Shown here: positions 9,252 through 18,749 of the stretch, piece after piece
Position numbering within the stretch: the first letter of the stretch is position 1
How the letters are laid out: every line of letters starts with the position of its first letter
NCBI RefSeq assembly: GCF_001975725.1
Contig: NZ_CP019434.1
Location: forward strand, 3,374,792 to 3,438,791
Length of the DNA stretch: 64,000 nucleotides
Source: Acidihalobacter ferrooxydans
GTDB taxonomy: Bacteria > Pseudomonadota > Gammaproteobacteria > DSM-5130 > Acidihalobacteraceae
Reading direction: 5' to 3'
The notes under the pieces: model-generated
The model's database searches: none
Seen by the model: only the letters and a program-made list of their open reading frames with translations
What the model was told of the DNA's origin: nothing
Position numbers and translations under genes: made by a program

Positions 9252-9850
9252 TGATACCAGGCGCTCGACGGTCGCCAGGCGCTGTTGAAATAGGCGCGCA
9301 CACGCAGCGGCAGCGGCAGATCGGCGGCATCGACGTGCAGGCGCACCTCGGCCACGACCACCTTGCCTTTTGGCAGCAGGCTTTGATCAAGCACGGGAAA
9401 GCGGCGCAGCCGTTCGATGTGGGCCAAGGCACCGTCGAGCGTGGCGTAGCTCGAACTGATCCCGGTGTTGAGATTGTCCACCTGGTAGCGCTGAGAAAGC
9501 GGCCGGTAACGCAGGCGATAGCGTTGATGGACCGCGGCAACGGTGTTATTGAACCACCACCAGGGGCCAGGATGAACCACGCGTATGTCGTAACTCAGGG
9601 TGAGGCTGACGCCATTGTTGAGCGCATTTTCGAGCTTGCCATCGAGGCGCAGCCGGGCCGTGGCGTCGAGATAGTAGACCCGGTCCCGCGCATACGTGCG
9701 CGCCGACAGAATCCGGATATCCGCCGTGGGAGCGCCGTGCCCGGAATTGGCCTGCGTGGAGGCGGCAGGCCGGGAACTGGCCTGGGCCGCCCCGCCGAGC
9801 AATACGCTCAGCGCGAGCCCCAGCAACAAGCGCCCGGCAGCCATCATCAT
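9236..9850 (-). CDS. DUF4390 exported protein
   Basis: A 204-residue protein with an N-terminal signal-like segment (residues 6-24, hydrophobic, ending AQASS), so probably exported or membrane-tethered. The remainder matches the DUF4390 pattern: DIRILSARTYARDRVYYLDATARLRL, an LSYDIRVVHP...WWWFNN stretch and a C-terminal LRVRAYFNSAWRPSSAWYQCAFR. DUF4390 genes normally sit between rsmB and ntrY, as here: the start overlaps rsmB by 4 nt and the end overlaps ntrY by 16 nt. That suggests a role with the NtrY sensor, but no activity is known for the family. Start could be any of the three consecutive ATGs; the first is taken. Confidence 0.85.
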   Translation of the reverse strand: MMMAAGRLLLGLALSVLLGGAAQASSRPAASTQANSGHGAPTADIRILSARTYARDRVYYLDATARLRLDGKLENALNNGVSLTLSYDIRVVHPGPWWWFNNTVAAVHQRYRLRYRPLSQRYQVDNLNTGISSSYATLDGALAHIERLRRFPVLDQSLLPKGKVVVAEVRLHVDAADLPLPLRVRAYFNSAWRPSSAWYQCAFR

Positions 9851-11157
9851 GCTGGCTGCTTGCTCAGGCAGGCGTAGTAGAACCCATCCATCCCGTCCTC
9901 TCCCGGCAAGATCTGACGCCCATGGCTCTCGGCACGCCCCCAGCGCGCATCGATCAGAGACTCCCGCGCATCCGGCTGGCGGGCCAGGAAGCGCCGGATA
10001 TTCAGCGCGTTTTCAGCGCGCAGGATAGAACAGGTCGCGTAGACAAGCCTACCGCCTGGCGCCAGAACCCGCCAGGCAACGTCGAGCAGTTGCTGTTGCT
10101 GACGACTCAGCGATGCGATATCGGCGTCGCGGCGCAGACTTTTGATATCCGGATGCCTGCGTATGACGCCGGTTGCCGAACAGGGCGCGTCGAGCAGAAT
10201 GCGGTCGAACGGCTGCCCGTTCCACCAGGCGTCGAGCTGCGCCAGATCGGCAGTCACCAGGCACGCGTCGAGGTTTAAACGGCGCAGCGTTTCCGCCACC
10301 CGCTGCATGCGCTGCGCATCTTTCTCGACGGCGCTCAGTTCCAGCGCGTGACCGGCGCGTTCGAGAATGTGTGCGGTCTTGCCCCCGGGCGCGGCGCAGG
10401 CATCCAGCACCCGATGGCCGGGCGCGGCGTCGAGCAGTTCTGCGGCGAGCTGTGCGGCAGCGTCCTGCACGGAGACATCGCCGTCCGCGAAGCCCGGCAG
10501 ATCGGCAACATCGACCGCCTTATCCAGCATCACGGCGGTCGGCACTGTCGGCACCTTCCGCGCCGCGACGCCGGCCGTGGCCAGCCGCTCCAGATACGAC
10601 GCCACAGTGCCGCGACGGGTGTTCACGCGCAGCGTCATGGGCGCGCGGGCATTGTTCGCCGCGCAGATCTGCGGCCAGTCGTCCGGCCAGTCCTCACGCA
10701 GCTGCGCGAGCAGCCACTGCGGATGGGCGTAGCGTGCGATCTCATCGGTCTGTGCCAGCGCCAGCAGTTCGGCTTCGCGGCGCCGGGCATTGCGCAATAC
10801 GGCATTCACGAGCTTCCCCGCCCAGGGTTGCTTGAGGCCGCGTGCCACGCGCACCGTTTCGCTCACCACGGCGTAATCGGGTGTGTGCAGAAAGAACAGC
10901 TCGTACAGCGCCACCAGAATCAGATCACCCACCCACGCGTCGCGCTTGCGCAAGGGATGGGTCAGCAACAGGCCCAGCCAGACATCCAGCCGCGGCGCGT
11001 AACGCAGGCTGCCATAACACAGTTCGCGCAGCAGCGGCCACATGGCCGCGTCGATGGTCCGCTCGGCGCCCGGCAGGGCAGCGCTCAGCGAGCGACCCTG
11101 CCGGCGTACCTCGTGGACGACCTGCGCGGCCAGTTCTCTGACATCGGGTTGCGCCAT
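9847..11157 (-). CDS. rsmB: 16S rRNA (cytosine967-C5)-methyltransferase RsmB
   Basis: A 436-residue RNA m5C methyltransferase (Sun/Fmu family). The N-terminal NusB-like RNA-binding domain covers about residues 1-140 (WVGDLILVALYELFFLHTPDYAVVSETV). The SAM-binding motif I is DACAAPGGKTAHILE. Motif IV DAPCSATGVIRRHPDIK holds the releasing Cys and motif VI YATCSILRAEN the catalytic Cys. Length matches family norms. It lies 33 nt downstream of fmt, as in E. coli fmt-rsmB-trkA, and overlaps the DUF4390 gene by 4 nt. Confidence 0.96.
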   Translation of the reverse strand: MAQPDVRELAAQVVHEVRRQGRSLSAALPGAERTIDAAMWPLLRELCYGSLRYAPRLDVWLGLLLTHPLRKRDAWVGDLILVALYELFFLHTPDYAVVSETVRVARGLKQPWAGKLVNAVLRNARRREAELLALAQTDEIARYAHPQWLLAQLREDWPDDWPQICAANNARAPMTLRVNTRRGTVASYLERLATAGVAARKVPTVPTAVMLDKAVDVADLPGFADGDVSVQDAAAQLAAELLDAAPGHRVLDACAAPGGKTAHILERAGHALELSAVEKDAQRMQRVAETLRRLNLDACLVTADLAQLDAWWNGQPFDRILLDAPCSATGVIRRHPDIKSLRRDADIASLSRQQQQLLDVAWRVLAPGGRLVYATCSILRAENALNIRRFLARQPDARESLIDARWGRAESHGRQILPGEDGMDGFYYACLSKQPA

Positions 11158-11190
11158 TTCAAGCCGGTCCTGTCATGGCGGTGCGAAAGC

Positions 11191-12120
11191 TCAGTTGGGT
11201 AACGGTTCTTGGCCGATGTCGCGCCCGTTGATGAACTCGGCCGCAGTCTGCGCTTTGCGCCCGGCCAGTTGCAGGCGCAACACGCGCAGCACGCCCTCGC
11301 CCGTGGCGATGTCGATGCCTTCGCGCGTCGCCTGTGACGGCGTACCGGGCGACGCCTCGACCGCACCGGGCAAGGCGCGCGCTTCGAGCACCTTGAGCGG
11401 CGCACCGCGCCAGCGCGTTTCAGCAACCGGCCACGGGTTGAACGCCTGCACCTGACGCGCGATCTGCGCGGCGGGTTGCGTCCAGTCGATCATCGCCTCG
11501 TCCTTGGTCAGTTTGCGCGCATAAGTGGCCTGCGCGGCGTCTTGCGGCACGCCGGGCAACGCGCCTGCCGCCAGGCCCGGCAACACGTCCAGCAAGGCCT
11601 GCGCGCCGAGAGCGGCCAGGCGGTCATGCACGGTACCGGCCGTATCCTCGGGGGTGATCGGTGTCGTACGGTGTGCGAGCATGGCGCCGGTATCCAGCCC
11701 CGCATCCATCTGCATGATCGTCACGCCCGTCTCGCGGTCACCCGCGAGCAGCGCGCGTTGAATCGGCGCCGCGCCGCGCCAACGCGGGAGCAAGGATGCA
11801 TGGATGTTGACACAGCCGAGCCGCGGCGTTTCCAGCACCGCCGGCGGCAGGATCAGGCCATAGGCGGCCACCACCATGAGGTCCGGCCCAAGCGCGCGCA
11901 ACGCGGCCTGCGCATCCGCCGTGCGCAGCGAAGCGGGCTGGCGCACCTCGATACCGAGCCCCTGTGCGGCTTCCTTGACGGGACTCGGGCGCAGCTTGCG
12001 GCCACGACCGGCGGGGCGATCGGGTTGCGTGTAAACGGCCACCACAGCATGGCCCGCCTGCGCCAACGCCTGCAGGCCCGGCACGGCGAATTCCGGCGTA
12101 CCGGCATAAACGATCTTCAA
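11191..12120 (-). CDS. fmt: Methionyl-tRNA formyltransferase
   Basis: A 309-residue enzyme that formylates initiator Met-tRNA using 10-formyl-THF. The N-terminal formyltransferase fold starts MKIVYAGTPEFAVPGL. The catalytic segment NIHASLLPRWRGAAPIQRAL carries the Asn and His, and the Asp lies in MQMDAGLDTGAM. The basic loop GRGRKLRPSPVK used to grip the acceptor stem is present. The C-terminal OB-like domain includes RQVQAFNPWPVAE. It lies 35 nt after def and 33 nt before rsmB, the classical def-fmt-rsmB cluster. Confidence 0.97.
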   Translation of the reverse strand: MKIVYAGTPEFAVPGLQALAQAGHAVVAVYTQPDRPAGRGRKLRPSPVKEAAQGLGIEVRQPASLRTADAQAALRALGPDLMVVAAYGLILPPAVLETPRLGCVNIHASLLPRWRGAAPIQRALLAGDRETGVTIMQMDAGLDTGAMLAHRTTPITPEDTAGTVHDRLAALGAQALLDVLPGLAAGALPGVPQDAAQATYARKLTKDEAMIDWTQPAAQIARQVQAFNPWPVAETRWRGAPLKVLEARALPGAVEASPGTPSQATREGIDIATGEGVLRVLRLQLAGRKAQTAAEFINGRDIGQEPLPN

Positions 12121-12155
12121 ATCGGACTCTCCCGCGCAGGCAGCGTCGGCAACGT

Positions 12156-12689
12156 TCAGGTGGCGGGCGTTTTTTCGCGCGCAGCCGCGCTGTCCAGCCG
12201 CGCCTGTTTTTGCAGCTTGCTGCGAATGCGACTCCGCTTGAGCGGCGAGAGATAATCGACAAACAGCTTGCCGTCGAGGTGATCCATCTCGTGCTGGATG
12301 CAGACCGCCAGCAGACCGTCGGTTTCCAGTTCGAACGGATCGCCCTGCTCGTTCAAGGCACGTACACGGATCCGTTCTGCGCGCCGCACGGTCTCGAAAT
12401 ATCCCGGCACCGATAGGCAGCCTTCTTCGGTTTCTTCTTCGCCGTCGCTGGCGATCAGCTCAGGATTGATCAGGCAGAGCGGTTCATCGTGCTCGCCGGA
12501 AACGTCGATGACGATGATGCGCTGGTGAATATTCACCTGTGTCGCCGCCAGCCCGATCCCCGGCGCGGCATACATGGTTTCGAACATATCGCGCACGATG
12601 CGGCGCACATCGTCGTCGACCGCGACCACGGCGGCGGCCTTGGTGCGCAGCCGTGTATCAGGGAAATGAAGTACGTCTAGAATAGCCAT
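12156..12689 (-). CDS. def: Peptide deformylase
   Basis: A 177-residue metalloenzyme that removes the formyl group from nascent chains. All three signature motifs are intact: GIGLAATQV (motif 1), EGCLSVP with the metal-binding Cys (motif 2) and [12 protein letters not shown] (HExxH, motif 3). It is the first gene of the minus-strand operon that continues to the methyltransferase and TPR genes. The promoter should lie in 12690-12833, which is shared divergently with the LysM lipoprotein gene. Confidence 0.97.
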   Translation of the reverse strand: MAILDVLHFPDTRLRTKAAAVVAVDDDVRRIVRDMFETMYAAPGIGLAATQVNIHQRIIVIDVSGEHDEPLCLINPELIASDGEEETEEGCLSVPGYFETVRRAERIRVRALNEQGDPFELETDGLLAVCIQHEMDHLDGKLFVDYLSPLKRSRIRSKLQKQARLDSAAAREKTPAT

Positions 12690-12747
12690 GCTTTCGATTC
12701 AGTCAGAATTTTGTGTGCAGTCTCTAATAAATCTCTGCTAAAGTAAT

Positions 12748-12784
12748 GATCACGCTAAGCTTAGTCATCGACAGATGCGTGATC
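12748..12784. promoter_or_regulatory. Inverted repeat in the def / lysM divergent promoter region
   Basis: GATCACGC (12748-12755) and its exact complement GCGTGATC (12777-12784) are separated by 21 nt that also contain the palindrome TAAGCTTA. The gap 12690-12833 must hold promoters for both def (minus) and the LysM gene (plus) and is clearly more AT-rich than the flanks. An operator or RNA hairpin is possible; no regulator is assigned. Confidence 0.3.
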
Positions 12785-12854
12785 GACTAACAGCTAAGAA
12801 CCATAGATTGTCCGTTACCGACACGAACTAAAAATGGCTTCAAGGGGAATCCGA

Positions 12855-14018
12855 ATGCCGGCCCTGCGCACTCGTTCACACGCCATCGTTTCGGCTTCTG
12901 CCGTCATTGTAACGCTTCTTGTCGGCGGTTGCGCCAGTCAGCGCCCGCCCGCCGCGCAGACACCCGTCACGCCTGCGCCGCCCGCGGCCGCCAAGGCGAC
13001 GCCGCTGCCGGCCCCGGTCAAACCGGCTCCGGTCGAGATCAAGCCGACGGCGCCCACGCGCTACGTCGTGCGCAAGGGCGACACGCTTTGGGGCATCGCC
13101 GAGCACTATCTCTACTCGCCCTGGAACTGGCCTGAAATCTGGTATGCGAATCCGCAAATCAAGGACCCGCACTGGATTTATCCGGGTGACGTGCTGACCC
13201 TGTATTACGTCAACGGCAAACCACGGGTTTCGGTGACCGGTGGTCCGCGCGTCAACGGCTTGAAAACCGTGGTTCTGAAGCCGGGCATTCAGTACGAAAA
13301 GCTGCCGACCTCCGAACAGCGGATACCGATTCAGACGATCCGCCCGTTTCTGATCCATGCGCGCGTCGCCTCGGTCGAGGAAATGAAGAACGCGCCGCAT
13401 ATCGTCGGCTCCAGCAGCGGCCAGCTGATTTTCGGCAACGGCGCACACGTCTACGTCCGTGGCTTGCCCGCGCATCCAAAATCGGCGGTCTACGACCTTT
13501 ACCGTCCGGGCAAGGTTCTGCGCTCGCCGAAAACCGGCAAAATCATCGCCCATCAGGTCACCTATCTGGGTGATATTCGCATCATCCGCGATCAGGGGCC
13601 GATCGCAACCGGCGTCATCGAACACGTGACCGAAGCGATCCACGCGGGCGATCGCCTGCTGCCGCACAACAAGCAAGCATCCAACTACACCTTCATGCCC
13701 CAGGCGCCCAGGGTAAAGGTCGACGGACAAGTGATTTCCCTGTTCAACGCGCTGAGCATGGTCGCTCAATACCAGGTCATCGTGCTCGATGTCGGCAGCA
13801 GACAGGGCGTGCGCAAGGGCGATGTGGTCGCGCTGGAGAAAAAAGGCCGGGTCATCGACGACAAGTACGCCTCGCCCGGCGAGTCGCATTCGGTGAAACT
13901 GCCCGACTCGCGCTCCGGCACCGCCATGGTCTTTCGCGTCTTCCATAACATCAGCTACGCCCTGGTGATGTCCTCGACGCGGCCTATCGAGATCGGCGAT
14001 ATCGCCACCAATCCCTGA
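12855..14018 (+). CDS. LysM-domain lipoprotein
   Basis: A 387-residue secreted protein. The N-terminus is a signal peptide ending in a lipobox-like VGGC (Cys near residue 26), so outer-membrane or periplasmic lipidation is likely; a Pro/Ala-rich linker follows. One LysM module comes next (about residues 66-115: RYVVRKGDTLWGIAEHYL ... WIYPGDVLTL), which binds peptidoglycan. The remaining 270 residues resemble the uncharacterised C-terminal part of LysM proteins encoded before dprA in many gammaproteobacteria. I prefer ATG 12855 because AAGGGG lies 8 nt upstream; the in-frame ATG at 12834 lacks a ribosome site. dprA starts 23 nt downstream. Confidence 0.88.
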   Translation: MPALRTRSHAIVSASAVIVTLLVGGCASQRPPAAQTPVTPAPPAAAKATPLPAPVKPAPVEIKPTAPTRYVVRKGDTLWGIAEHYLYSPWNWPEIWYANPQIKDPHWIYPGDVLTLYYVNGKPRVSVTGGPRVNGLKTVVLKPGIQYEKLPTSEQRIPIQTIRPFLIHARVASVEEMKNAPHIVGSSSGQLIFGNGAHVYVRGLPAHPKSAVYDLYRPGKVLRSPKTGKIIAHQVTYLGDIRIIRDQGPIATGVIEHVTEAIHAGDRLLPHNKQASNYTFMPQAPRVKVDGQVISLFNALSMVAQYQVIVLDVGSRQGVRKGDVVALEKKGRVIDDKYASPGESHSVKLPDSRSGTAMVFRVFHNISYALVMSSTRPIEIGDIATNP

Positions 14019-14041
14019 GCCCGGATCGACACGCCCGCCCG

Positions 14042-15157
14042 GTGGTCTCCGACGATGCTCTCGACACCCTGCAAGCCTGGCTGCGCATTCAGCGCACGCC
14101 AGGCTTCGGTATCAGCGGTGCCAAACGCCTGATCGAGGCCTTCGGCTCACTCCCCAACGCGTTCGCGGCCAGCAATGCCGAGCTCGCCGCCGCCGGTTTT
14201 TCAGAGGCCGCCAGACGGGCTTTGCGCACCGGCAGGGAAAGCCCTATCGAGGCGGCGCTCGAATGGGCCGCGCAGCCAAACCATCATCTGATTGCGTTCG
14301 GCACGTCTGCATACCCGCGGCGTCTGGCCGAACTGAACGACGCCCCGGTGCTGCTCTATGCGGCCGGCGACATCGACCTGCTGCATCACGCACAACTGGC
14401 CATCGTCGGCAGCCGTCACCCGACGCCCGCCGGCCGCGACAATGCCTACCATTTCGCAAAGCATCTGGCGCACGCCGGGCTGGGCATCACCAGTGGACTC
14501 GCACTGGGCATTGACGGCGCGGCGCACGAGGGCGCGCTCGACGCGTCCGGCATCACGGTGGCCGTGGCCGCCACCGGACTCGACCGCGTTTATCCCGCCA
14601 GTCACCGGGAACTCGCCAAGCGTATTGTCGCCGAAGGCGTGATGCTCTCGGAGACGCCGCTGAACACACCCGTGAGCCGCGGCGCCTTTCCTCGCCGCAA
14701 TCGCCTGATCAGCGGCCTGAGCATGGGCGTGCTGGTGGTCGAGGCCACGCTGAAAAGCGGTTCGCTCGTGACGGCAAGGCTCGCGTCCGATCAGGGTCGC
14801 GACGTTTTCGCCATTCCGGGCTCCATCCACAATCCCATGGCGCGGGGTTGTCATCGTCTGATCCGGGAGGGCGCCAAACTGGTCGAGACCGCCGATGACA
14901 TTCTTGCCGAACTCGCCGTTCAGGGCATGCTGGACGCAGCGCCCCGGTCAGCCAGTGCCCCGGCAGAAGAAGACGACACATTGGACGCCGAACAACGCAC
15001 GCTACTGGGCGCGATGGGCTACGAACCCACCGCCGTCGACACCCTGGTGGCGCGCACTGGATTGACCCCGGCGGCGGTTTCCTCCATGCTCCTGATCCTT
15101 GAACTGGGGGGGCATGTGGCCGCCGTCGATGGCGGACGCTACATGCGAACACCCTGA
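14042..15157 (+). CDS. dprA: DNA-processing protein DprA (Smf)
   Basis: A 371-residue DprA. It has a helix-hairpin-helix-like N-terminus (TPGFGISGAKRLIEAFG), then the extended Rossmann fold with AIVGSRHPTPAGRDNAYHFA and ITSGLALGIDGAAHEGAL. The conserved FPRRNRLISGLSMGVLVVEA and the C-terminal winged-helix-like domain after about residue 305 are present. It loads RecA on incoming single-stranded DNA in natural transformation. Start is GTG at 14042; no in-frame ATG precedes the fold. A ComF homologue lies at 45.9-46.6 kb, so competence functions are represented twice in the window. Confidence 0.95.
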   Translation: MVSDDALDTLQAWLRIQRTPGFGISGAKRLIEAFGSLPNAFAASNAELAAAGFSEAARRALRTGRESPIEAALEWAAQPNHHLIAFGTSAYPRRLAELNDAPVLLYAAGDIDLLHHAQLAIVGSRHPTPAGRDNAYHFAKHLAHAGLGITSGLALGIDGAAHEGALDASGITVAVAATGLDRVYPASHRELAKRIVAEGVMLSETPLNTPVSRGAFPRRNRLISGLSMGVLVVEATLKSGSLVTARLASDQGRDVFAIPGSIHNPMARGCHRLIREGAKLVETADDILAELAVQGMLDAAPRSASAPAEEDDTLDAEQRTLLGAMGYEPTAVDTLVARTGLTPAAVSSMLLILELGGHVAAVDGGRYMRTP

Positions 15158-15208
15158 ATTTCTAAGTATTTCAGAGCTAAAGCCGCTCTTAAAGAAAATG
15201 GATGATCG

Positions 15209-15685
15209 ATGAAAGAATCCGTGCTTGACGTCCTCATGTATCTGTTCGAGCACGTGGTCGACGAGGACATGGAAGACCTTGACCCGGATCGCGAACAACT
15301 GGAAATGCGCTTGCTTGACGCGGGCTTCCCGACGCGGGAGATCGACCGCGCGTTCGTCTGGCTCGATGGCCTGGCAGAACAAGGCAGCGCGCTCGCCAGC
15401 AGCGGCACGAACGCCTCGCTGCGCCTGTATACAGACGAGGAAATGACCCGTCTGGATCGCGAACTGCGCGGCTTCCTGCTGTTTCTGGAACAAAGCGGCC
15501 TGCTCAACCAGACCACTCGCGAGCTGGTGATCGACCGCATCATGGCCCTGCACGCTGACGACATCGATCTCGATCAGCTCAAGTGGGTCGTGTTGATGGT
15601 GCTGTTCAATCAACCGGATCGCGAACTCGGTTTTACCGAACTCGAAGACCTGGTCTTCGAAGAAAGCTCGCCGTACTTACACTGA
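15209..15685 (+). CDS. smg: Smg family protein (DUF494)
   Basis: A 158-residue, mostly helical, acidic protein beginning MKESVLDVLMYLFEHVVDEDMED, the hallmark of Smg/DUF494. It sits between dprA and topA exactly as in many gammaproteobacteria. No catalytic motif is visible and the biochemical role is unknown; the association with dprA and topA suggests a DNA-related function by context only. ATG 15209 is preceded by a purine-rich AAAGAAAATGGATG stretch rather than a strong ribosome site. Confidence 0.9.
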   Translation: MKESVLDVLMYLFEHVVDEDMEDLDPDREQLEMRLLDAGFPTREIDRAFVWLDGLAEQGSALASSGTNASLRLYTDEEMTRLDRELRGFLLFLEQSGLLNQTTRELVIDRIMALHADDIDLDQLKWVVLMVLFNQPDRELGFTELEDLVFEESSPYLH

Positions 15686-15736
15686 ACCGGGCACTGCGCC
15701 TGCTCGCCAAGACACCCGACTGAACTCTCAGGCCCC

Positions 15737-18202
15737 ATGAAACTGGTTATCGTCGAATCCCCGTCCAAAGCCAAAACGATCAAGAAATACCTGGGCAAGG
15801 ATTTCGAGGTCCTGGCTTCTTACGGCCACGTCCGCGACCTTGTGCCCAAGGAGGGCGCGGTCGACACCGAACACAGCTTTGAAATGCGCTACGCGGTTAT
15901 CCCGCGCAACCAGAAGCACGTCGACGCCATCGCCAAGGCGCTGAAGAAAGCCGACGCGCTCTATCTCGCGACCGACCCCGACCGCGAAGGCGAAGCCATC
16001 TCATGGCATCTGTACGAATTACTCAACGACAAGGGCATGCTCAAGAACAAAGCCGTGCACCGCGTCGTGTTCTACGAAATCACCAAGCAGGCCGTCAACC
16101 AGGCGGTTAGCCACCCGCGCGAACTGTCCACCGCACTGGTCGACGCCCAGCAGGCGCGACGCGCGCTCGACTATCTGGTCGGCTTCAACCTGTCGCCGCT
16201 GCTCTGGCGCAAGATTCGGCGCGGCTTGTCTGCCGGGCGCGTGCAGAGCCCCGCACTGCGCATGATCGTCGAGCGCGAAGAAGAAATCGAACGCTTCGTG
16301 CGCCAGGAATACTGGACCATCGATGCGCAAACCACCAAGGACGAAACCCCGTTCAAGGCCCGCCTGACCCACTATCAGGGCAAGAAGCTGGAACAGTTCG
16401 ATCTCGGCAACGACGGCGCTGCCAACGCCGCGCGGCAGGCTCTGCTCGACGCCGCTACCGGCGCGCTCACCGTGCGCAAGCTCGAAAAGAAACAACGCAA
16501 ACGCAACCCAGCCGCACCGTTCACCACCTCCACGTTGCAACAGGAAGCCGCCCGCAAACTCGGCTTCAGCACGCGCCGCACCATGTCCGTGGCACAGGAA
16601 CTGTACGAAGGCATCGACCTCGGCGCCGGCCCGATCGGCCTGATCACCTATATGCGCACCGACTCGGTCAACCTCGCCAATGAGGCCATCGCCGAGCTGC
16701 GCGAACTGATCGGCCAGCGCTACGGCGCAGACAAGCTGCCGCCGCAGCCGCAGCAGTACAAGACCAAGTCCAAGAACGCGCAGGAAGCGCACGAAGCCAT
16801 CCGCCCGACCTCCGCCATGCGGGCGCCGGACGAACTGCGCGGCCACCTCAGCCACGACCAGGCCCGGCTCTACGACCTGATCTGGAAACGCACCGTGGCC
16901 TGTCAGATGATTCACGCCACCCTGGATACCGTCGCCGCCGATCTCGAAGCCGGCAGCGGCGTCGGCCTGTTTCGCGCCACCGGCTCGGCGCTGCGCGATC
17001 CCGGTTTCATGCAAGTCTACCGCGAAGGCGTCGACGATAGCGTGCTGGAAAGCGACGACCGTCTGCTGCCGCCGCTGGAAGAGGGCGAAACCATCGCGCT
17101 GACCGACCTGCTCGCCGAACAGCACTTCACCGAACCGCCACCGCGCTACAGTGAAGCAAGCCTGGTCAAGGCGCTGGAGGAATACGGCATCGGCCGACCC
17201 TCGACCTACGCTTCAATCATCTCCACTTTGCTGGCCCGCGAATACGTCGAACTCGAAAGCCGCCGCTTCACCCCCACCGACGTCGGGCGCGTGGTCAACC
17301 GCTTTCTGACCCAGCACTTCAGCCGCTATGTCGACTACGACTTCACTGCACGCCTGGAAGACGAACTCGACGAAATCTCGCGTGGCGAAAAAGACTGGGT
17401 GCCCGTCATGCGCCAGTTCTGGGAACCCTTTCACGAACTCGTCGACGAACGCGCGCGCAACGTCAGCCGCGACGAAGCGCTGCAGGCGCGCGAGATCGGC
17501 ACCGACCCGAAAAGCGGCAAGCCGGTCAGCGTGCGCATGGGTCGCTTCGGGCCGTTCGTGCAGATCGGCACGCGTGACGACGAAGACAAACCGCGTTTTG
17601 CCGGTCTGCGCCCCGGCCAGAAAATGGACACCATCGAGCTGGACGAAGCGCTCAAGCTGTTCGATCTGCCTCGCGAGCTCGGCACCACACCGGATGGCGA
17701 CAAGGTCAGCACCAACGTTGGCCGCTTCGGCCCCTACATCAAATACGGCTCCAAATACGTCTCCCTCAAGGACGAAGACGACCCCTACACCGTGACCCTT
17801 GAGCGCGCCCTCGAACTGATCGAGGAAAAACGACGCATCGAAGCCGAGCGCATCATCAAGCAGTTCGAGCGCGCCGACGGCGGCAAGGTCGAAGTTCTGC
17901 GCGGGCGCTACGGCCCCTACATCACTGATGGCGAACGCAACGCGCGCATCCCGAAAGATGTCGAGCCGGAGACCCTCGAACTCGACGCCTGCGAGAAACT
18001 GCTCGCTGAAGCCCCGCCGAAAAAATCGCGGCGTGGCGCAGCAGGAAAGACCAAGGCACCCGCCAAAGCCAAGCCTGCTGCCAAGGCTCCCACCAAAGCC
18101 AAGACATCGACTAAAACCAAAGCTTCAAGCAACACCAAAGCGCCTACTAAAGCCAGGGCTTCAAGCAAAGTCAGAGCAACCGCCAAGCCCAAGGCCCAGT
18201 GA
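15737..18202 (+). CDS. topA: DNA topoisomerase I (type IA)
   Basis: An 821-residue enzyme that relaxes negative supercoils. The TOPRIM domain starts KLVIVESPSKAKTIKKYLG, with the acidic triad in ATDPDREGEAISWHL. The catalytic Tyr lies in GPIGLITYMRTDSV (about residue 308). The central DNA-gate domains are standard. The C-terminal part differs from E. coli TopA: there are no CxxC zinc ribbons, but three Toprim-C repeats of the type RMGRFGPFVQIG, NVGRFGPYIKYG and LRGRYGPYITDG. A Lys/Ala/Thr tail of about 55 residues, with repeated TKAKT/TKTKA-like units and reminiscent of histone H1, closes the protein. Confidence 0.96.
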   Translation: MKLVIVESPSKAKTIKKYLGKDFEVLASYGHVRDLVPKEGAVDTEHSFEMRYAVIPRNQKHVDAIAKALKKADALYLATDPDREGEAISWHLYELLNDKGMLKNKAVHRVVFYEITKQAVNQAVSHPRELSTALVDAQQARRALDYLVGFNLSPLLWRKIRRGLSAGRVQSPALRMIVEREEEIERFVRQEYWTIDAQTTKDETPFKARLTHYQGKKLEQFDLGNDGAANAARQALLDAATGALTVRKLEKKQRKRNPAAPFTTSTLQQEAARKLGFSTRRTMSVAQELYEGIDLGAGPIGLITYMRTDSVNLANEAIAELRELIGQRYGADKLPPQPQQYKTKSKNAQEAHEAIRPTSAMRAPDELRGHLSHDQARLYDLIWKRTVACQMIHATLDTVAADLEAGSGVGLFRATGSALRDPGFMQVYREGVDDSVLESDDRLLPPLEEGETIALTDLLAEQHFTEPPPRYSEASLVKALEEYGIGRPSTYASIISTLLAREYVELESRRFTPTDVGRVVNRFLTQHFSRYVDYDFTARLEDELDEISRGEKDWVPVMRQFWEPFHELVDERARNVSRDEALQAREIGTDPKSGKPVSVRMGRFGPFVQIGTRDDEDKPRFAGLRPGQKMDTIELDEALKLFDLPRELGTTPDGDKVSTNVGRFGPYIKYGSKYVSLKDEDDPYTVTLERALELIEEKRRIEAERIIKQFERADGGKVEVLRGRYGPYITDGERNARIPKDVEPETLELDACEKLLAEAPPKKSRRGAAGKTKAPAKAKPAAKAPTKAKTSTKTKASSNTKAPTKARASSKVRATAKPKAQ

Positions 18203-18713
18203 CGCCCAACGCCGCTCGCAGACCGCCATCGCAGCTCAGCTTCACAATCAGGCAGGCCACGACGCGCAAAACCCGAACTGCTCAGTCTCGCCCTGCTCTT
18301 GTACCTGCCGGCAGCGGGCGGGCTGGCCATTGTGGTACCGCGCGGATCCACGCACTTTCCCGGCGCATTGCGTCACGGACTGGTCGCGATACCGATTGCG
18401 CCGATACGCTTGCTGACGCTGAAGGCGCTCGGCATCGCCATACGCAAGCTGGCTTTTGGAAGCGGCTCTCAAGCCCAGGAGTCTGCTAATGACCGGCGGC
18501 CTCAGCGTACTGTTCTCGTGGCGAGTGCCGGGATTGTTCTGAGCGCCTGTTCGATCGGGAAAGAAACGATCCCAGCGTGGGAAGAAAAGGGCTATCCCGC
18601 CAGCCACGTGGCTATAATATCTCCAGTCAGTCAGCTTACGGCGCCCAGGGTAGCCGTTCGGCATGGCTCATCGGGCTAGTTGCACGCAGACCTCCTGAGT
18701 AGGCCGGAGGGAC
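18203..18713. other. Intergenic stretch topA-nemR, no supported gene
   Basis: About 510 bases between topA and the NemR operator. Short open frames exist on both strands. One plus-strand frame around 18270-18460 is hydrophobic (reading ELLSLALLLYLPAAGGLAIVV) but has no convincing start or ribosome site, so it may be the remains of a membrane-protein gene. A TATAAT lies at 18613-18618 without a recognisable -35 element. CCTCC...GGAGG (18691-18710) could form a small hairpin just before the operator. Nothing else is supported. Confidence 0.4.
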
Positions 18714-18728
18714 TAGACGACCGGTCTA
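18714..18728. promoter_or_regulatory. NemR-type operator, copy 1 (autoregulation)
   Basis: The 15-mer TAGACGACCGGTCTA, with arms TAGAC/GTCTA and a 5-nt spacer, lies 22-36 nt upstream of the nemR start. It recurs exactly at 19386-19400 in front of the enzyme operon. It resembles the NemR box described in E. coli (TAGACC-N4-GGTCTA as I recall it) but is one base shorter. Inferred role: repressor binding and autoregulation. Confidence 0.75.
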
Positions 18729-18749
18729 ATTTAGATTACTCTATCCACT

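Noticed and set aside
18248-18664. 138-codon minus-strand frame after topA
   Set aside because: No ribosome site, no motif, Arg/Gln-rich; overlaps an equally unsupported plus-strand frame.
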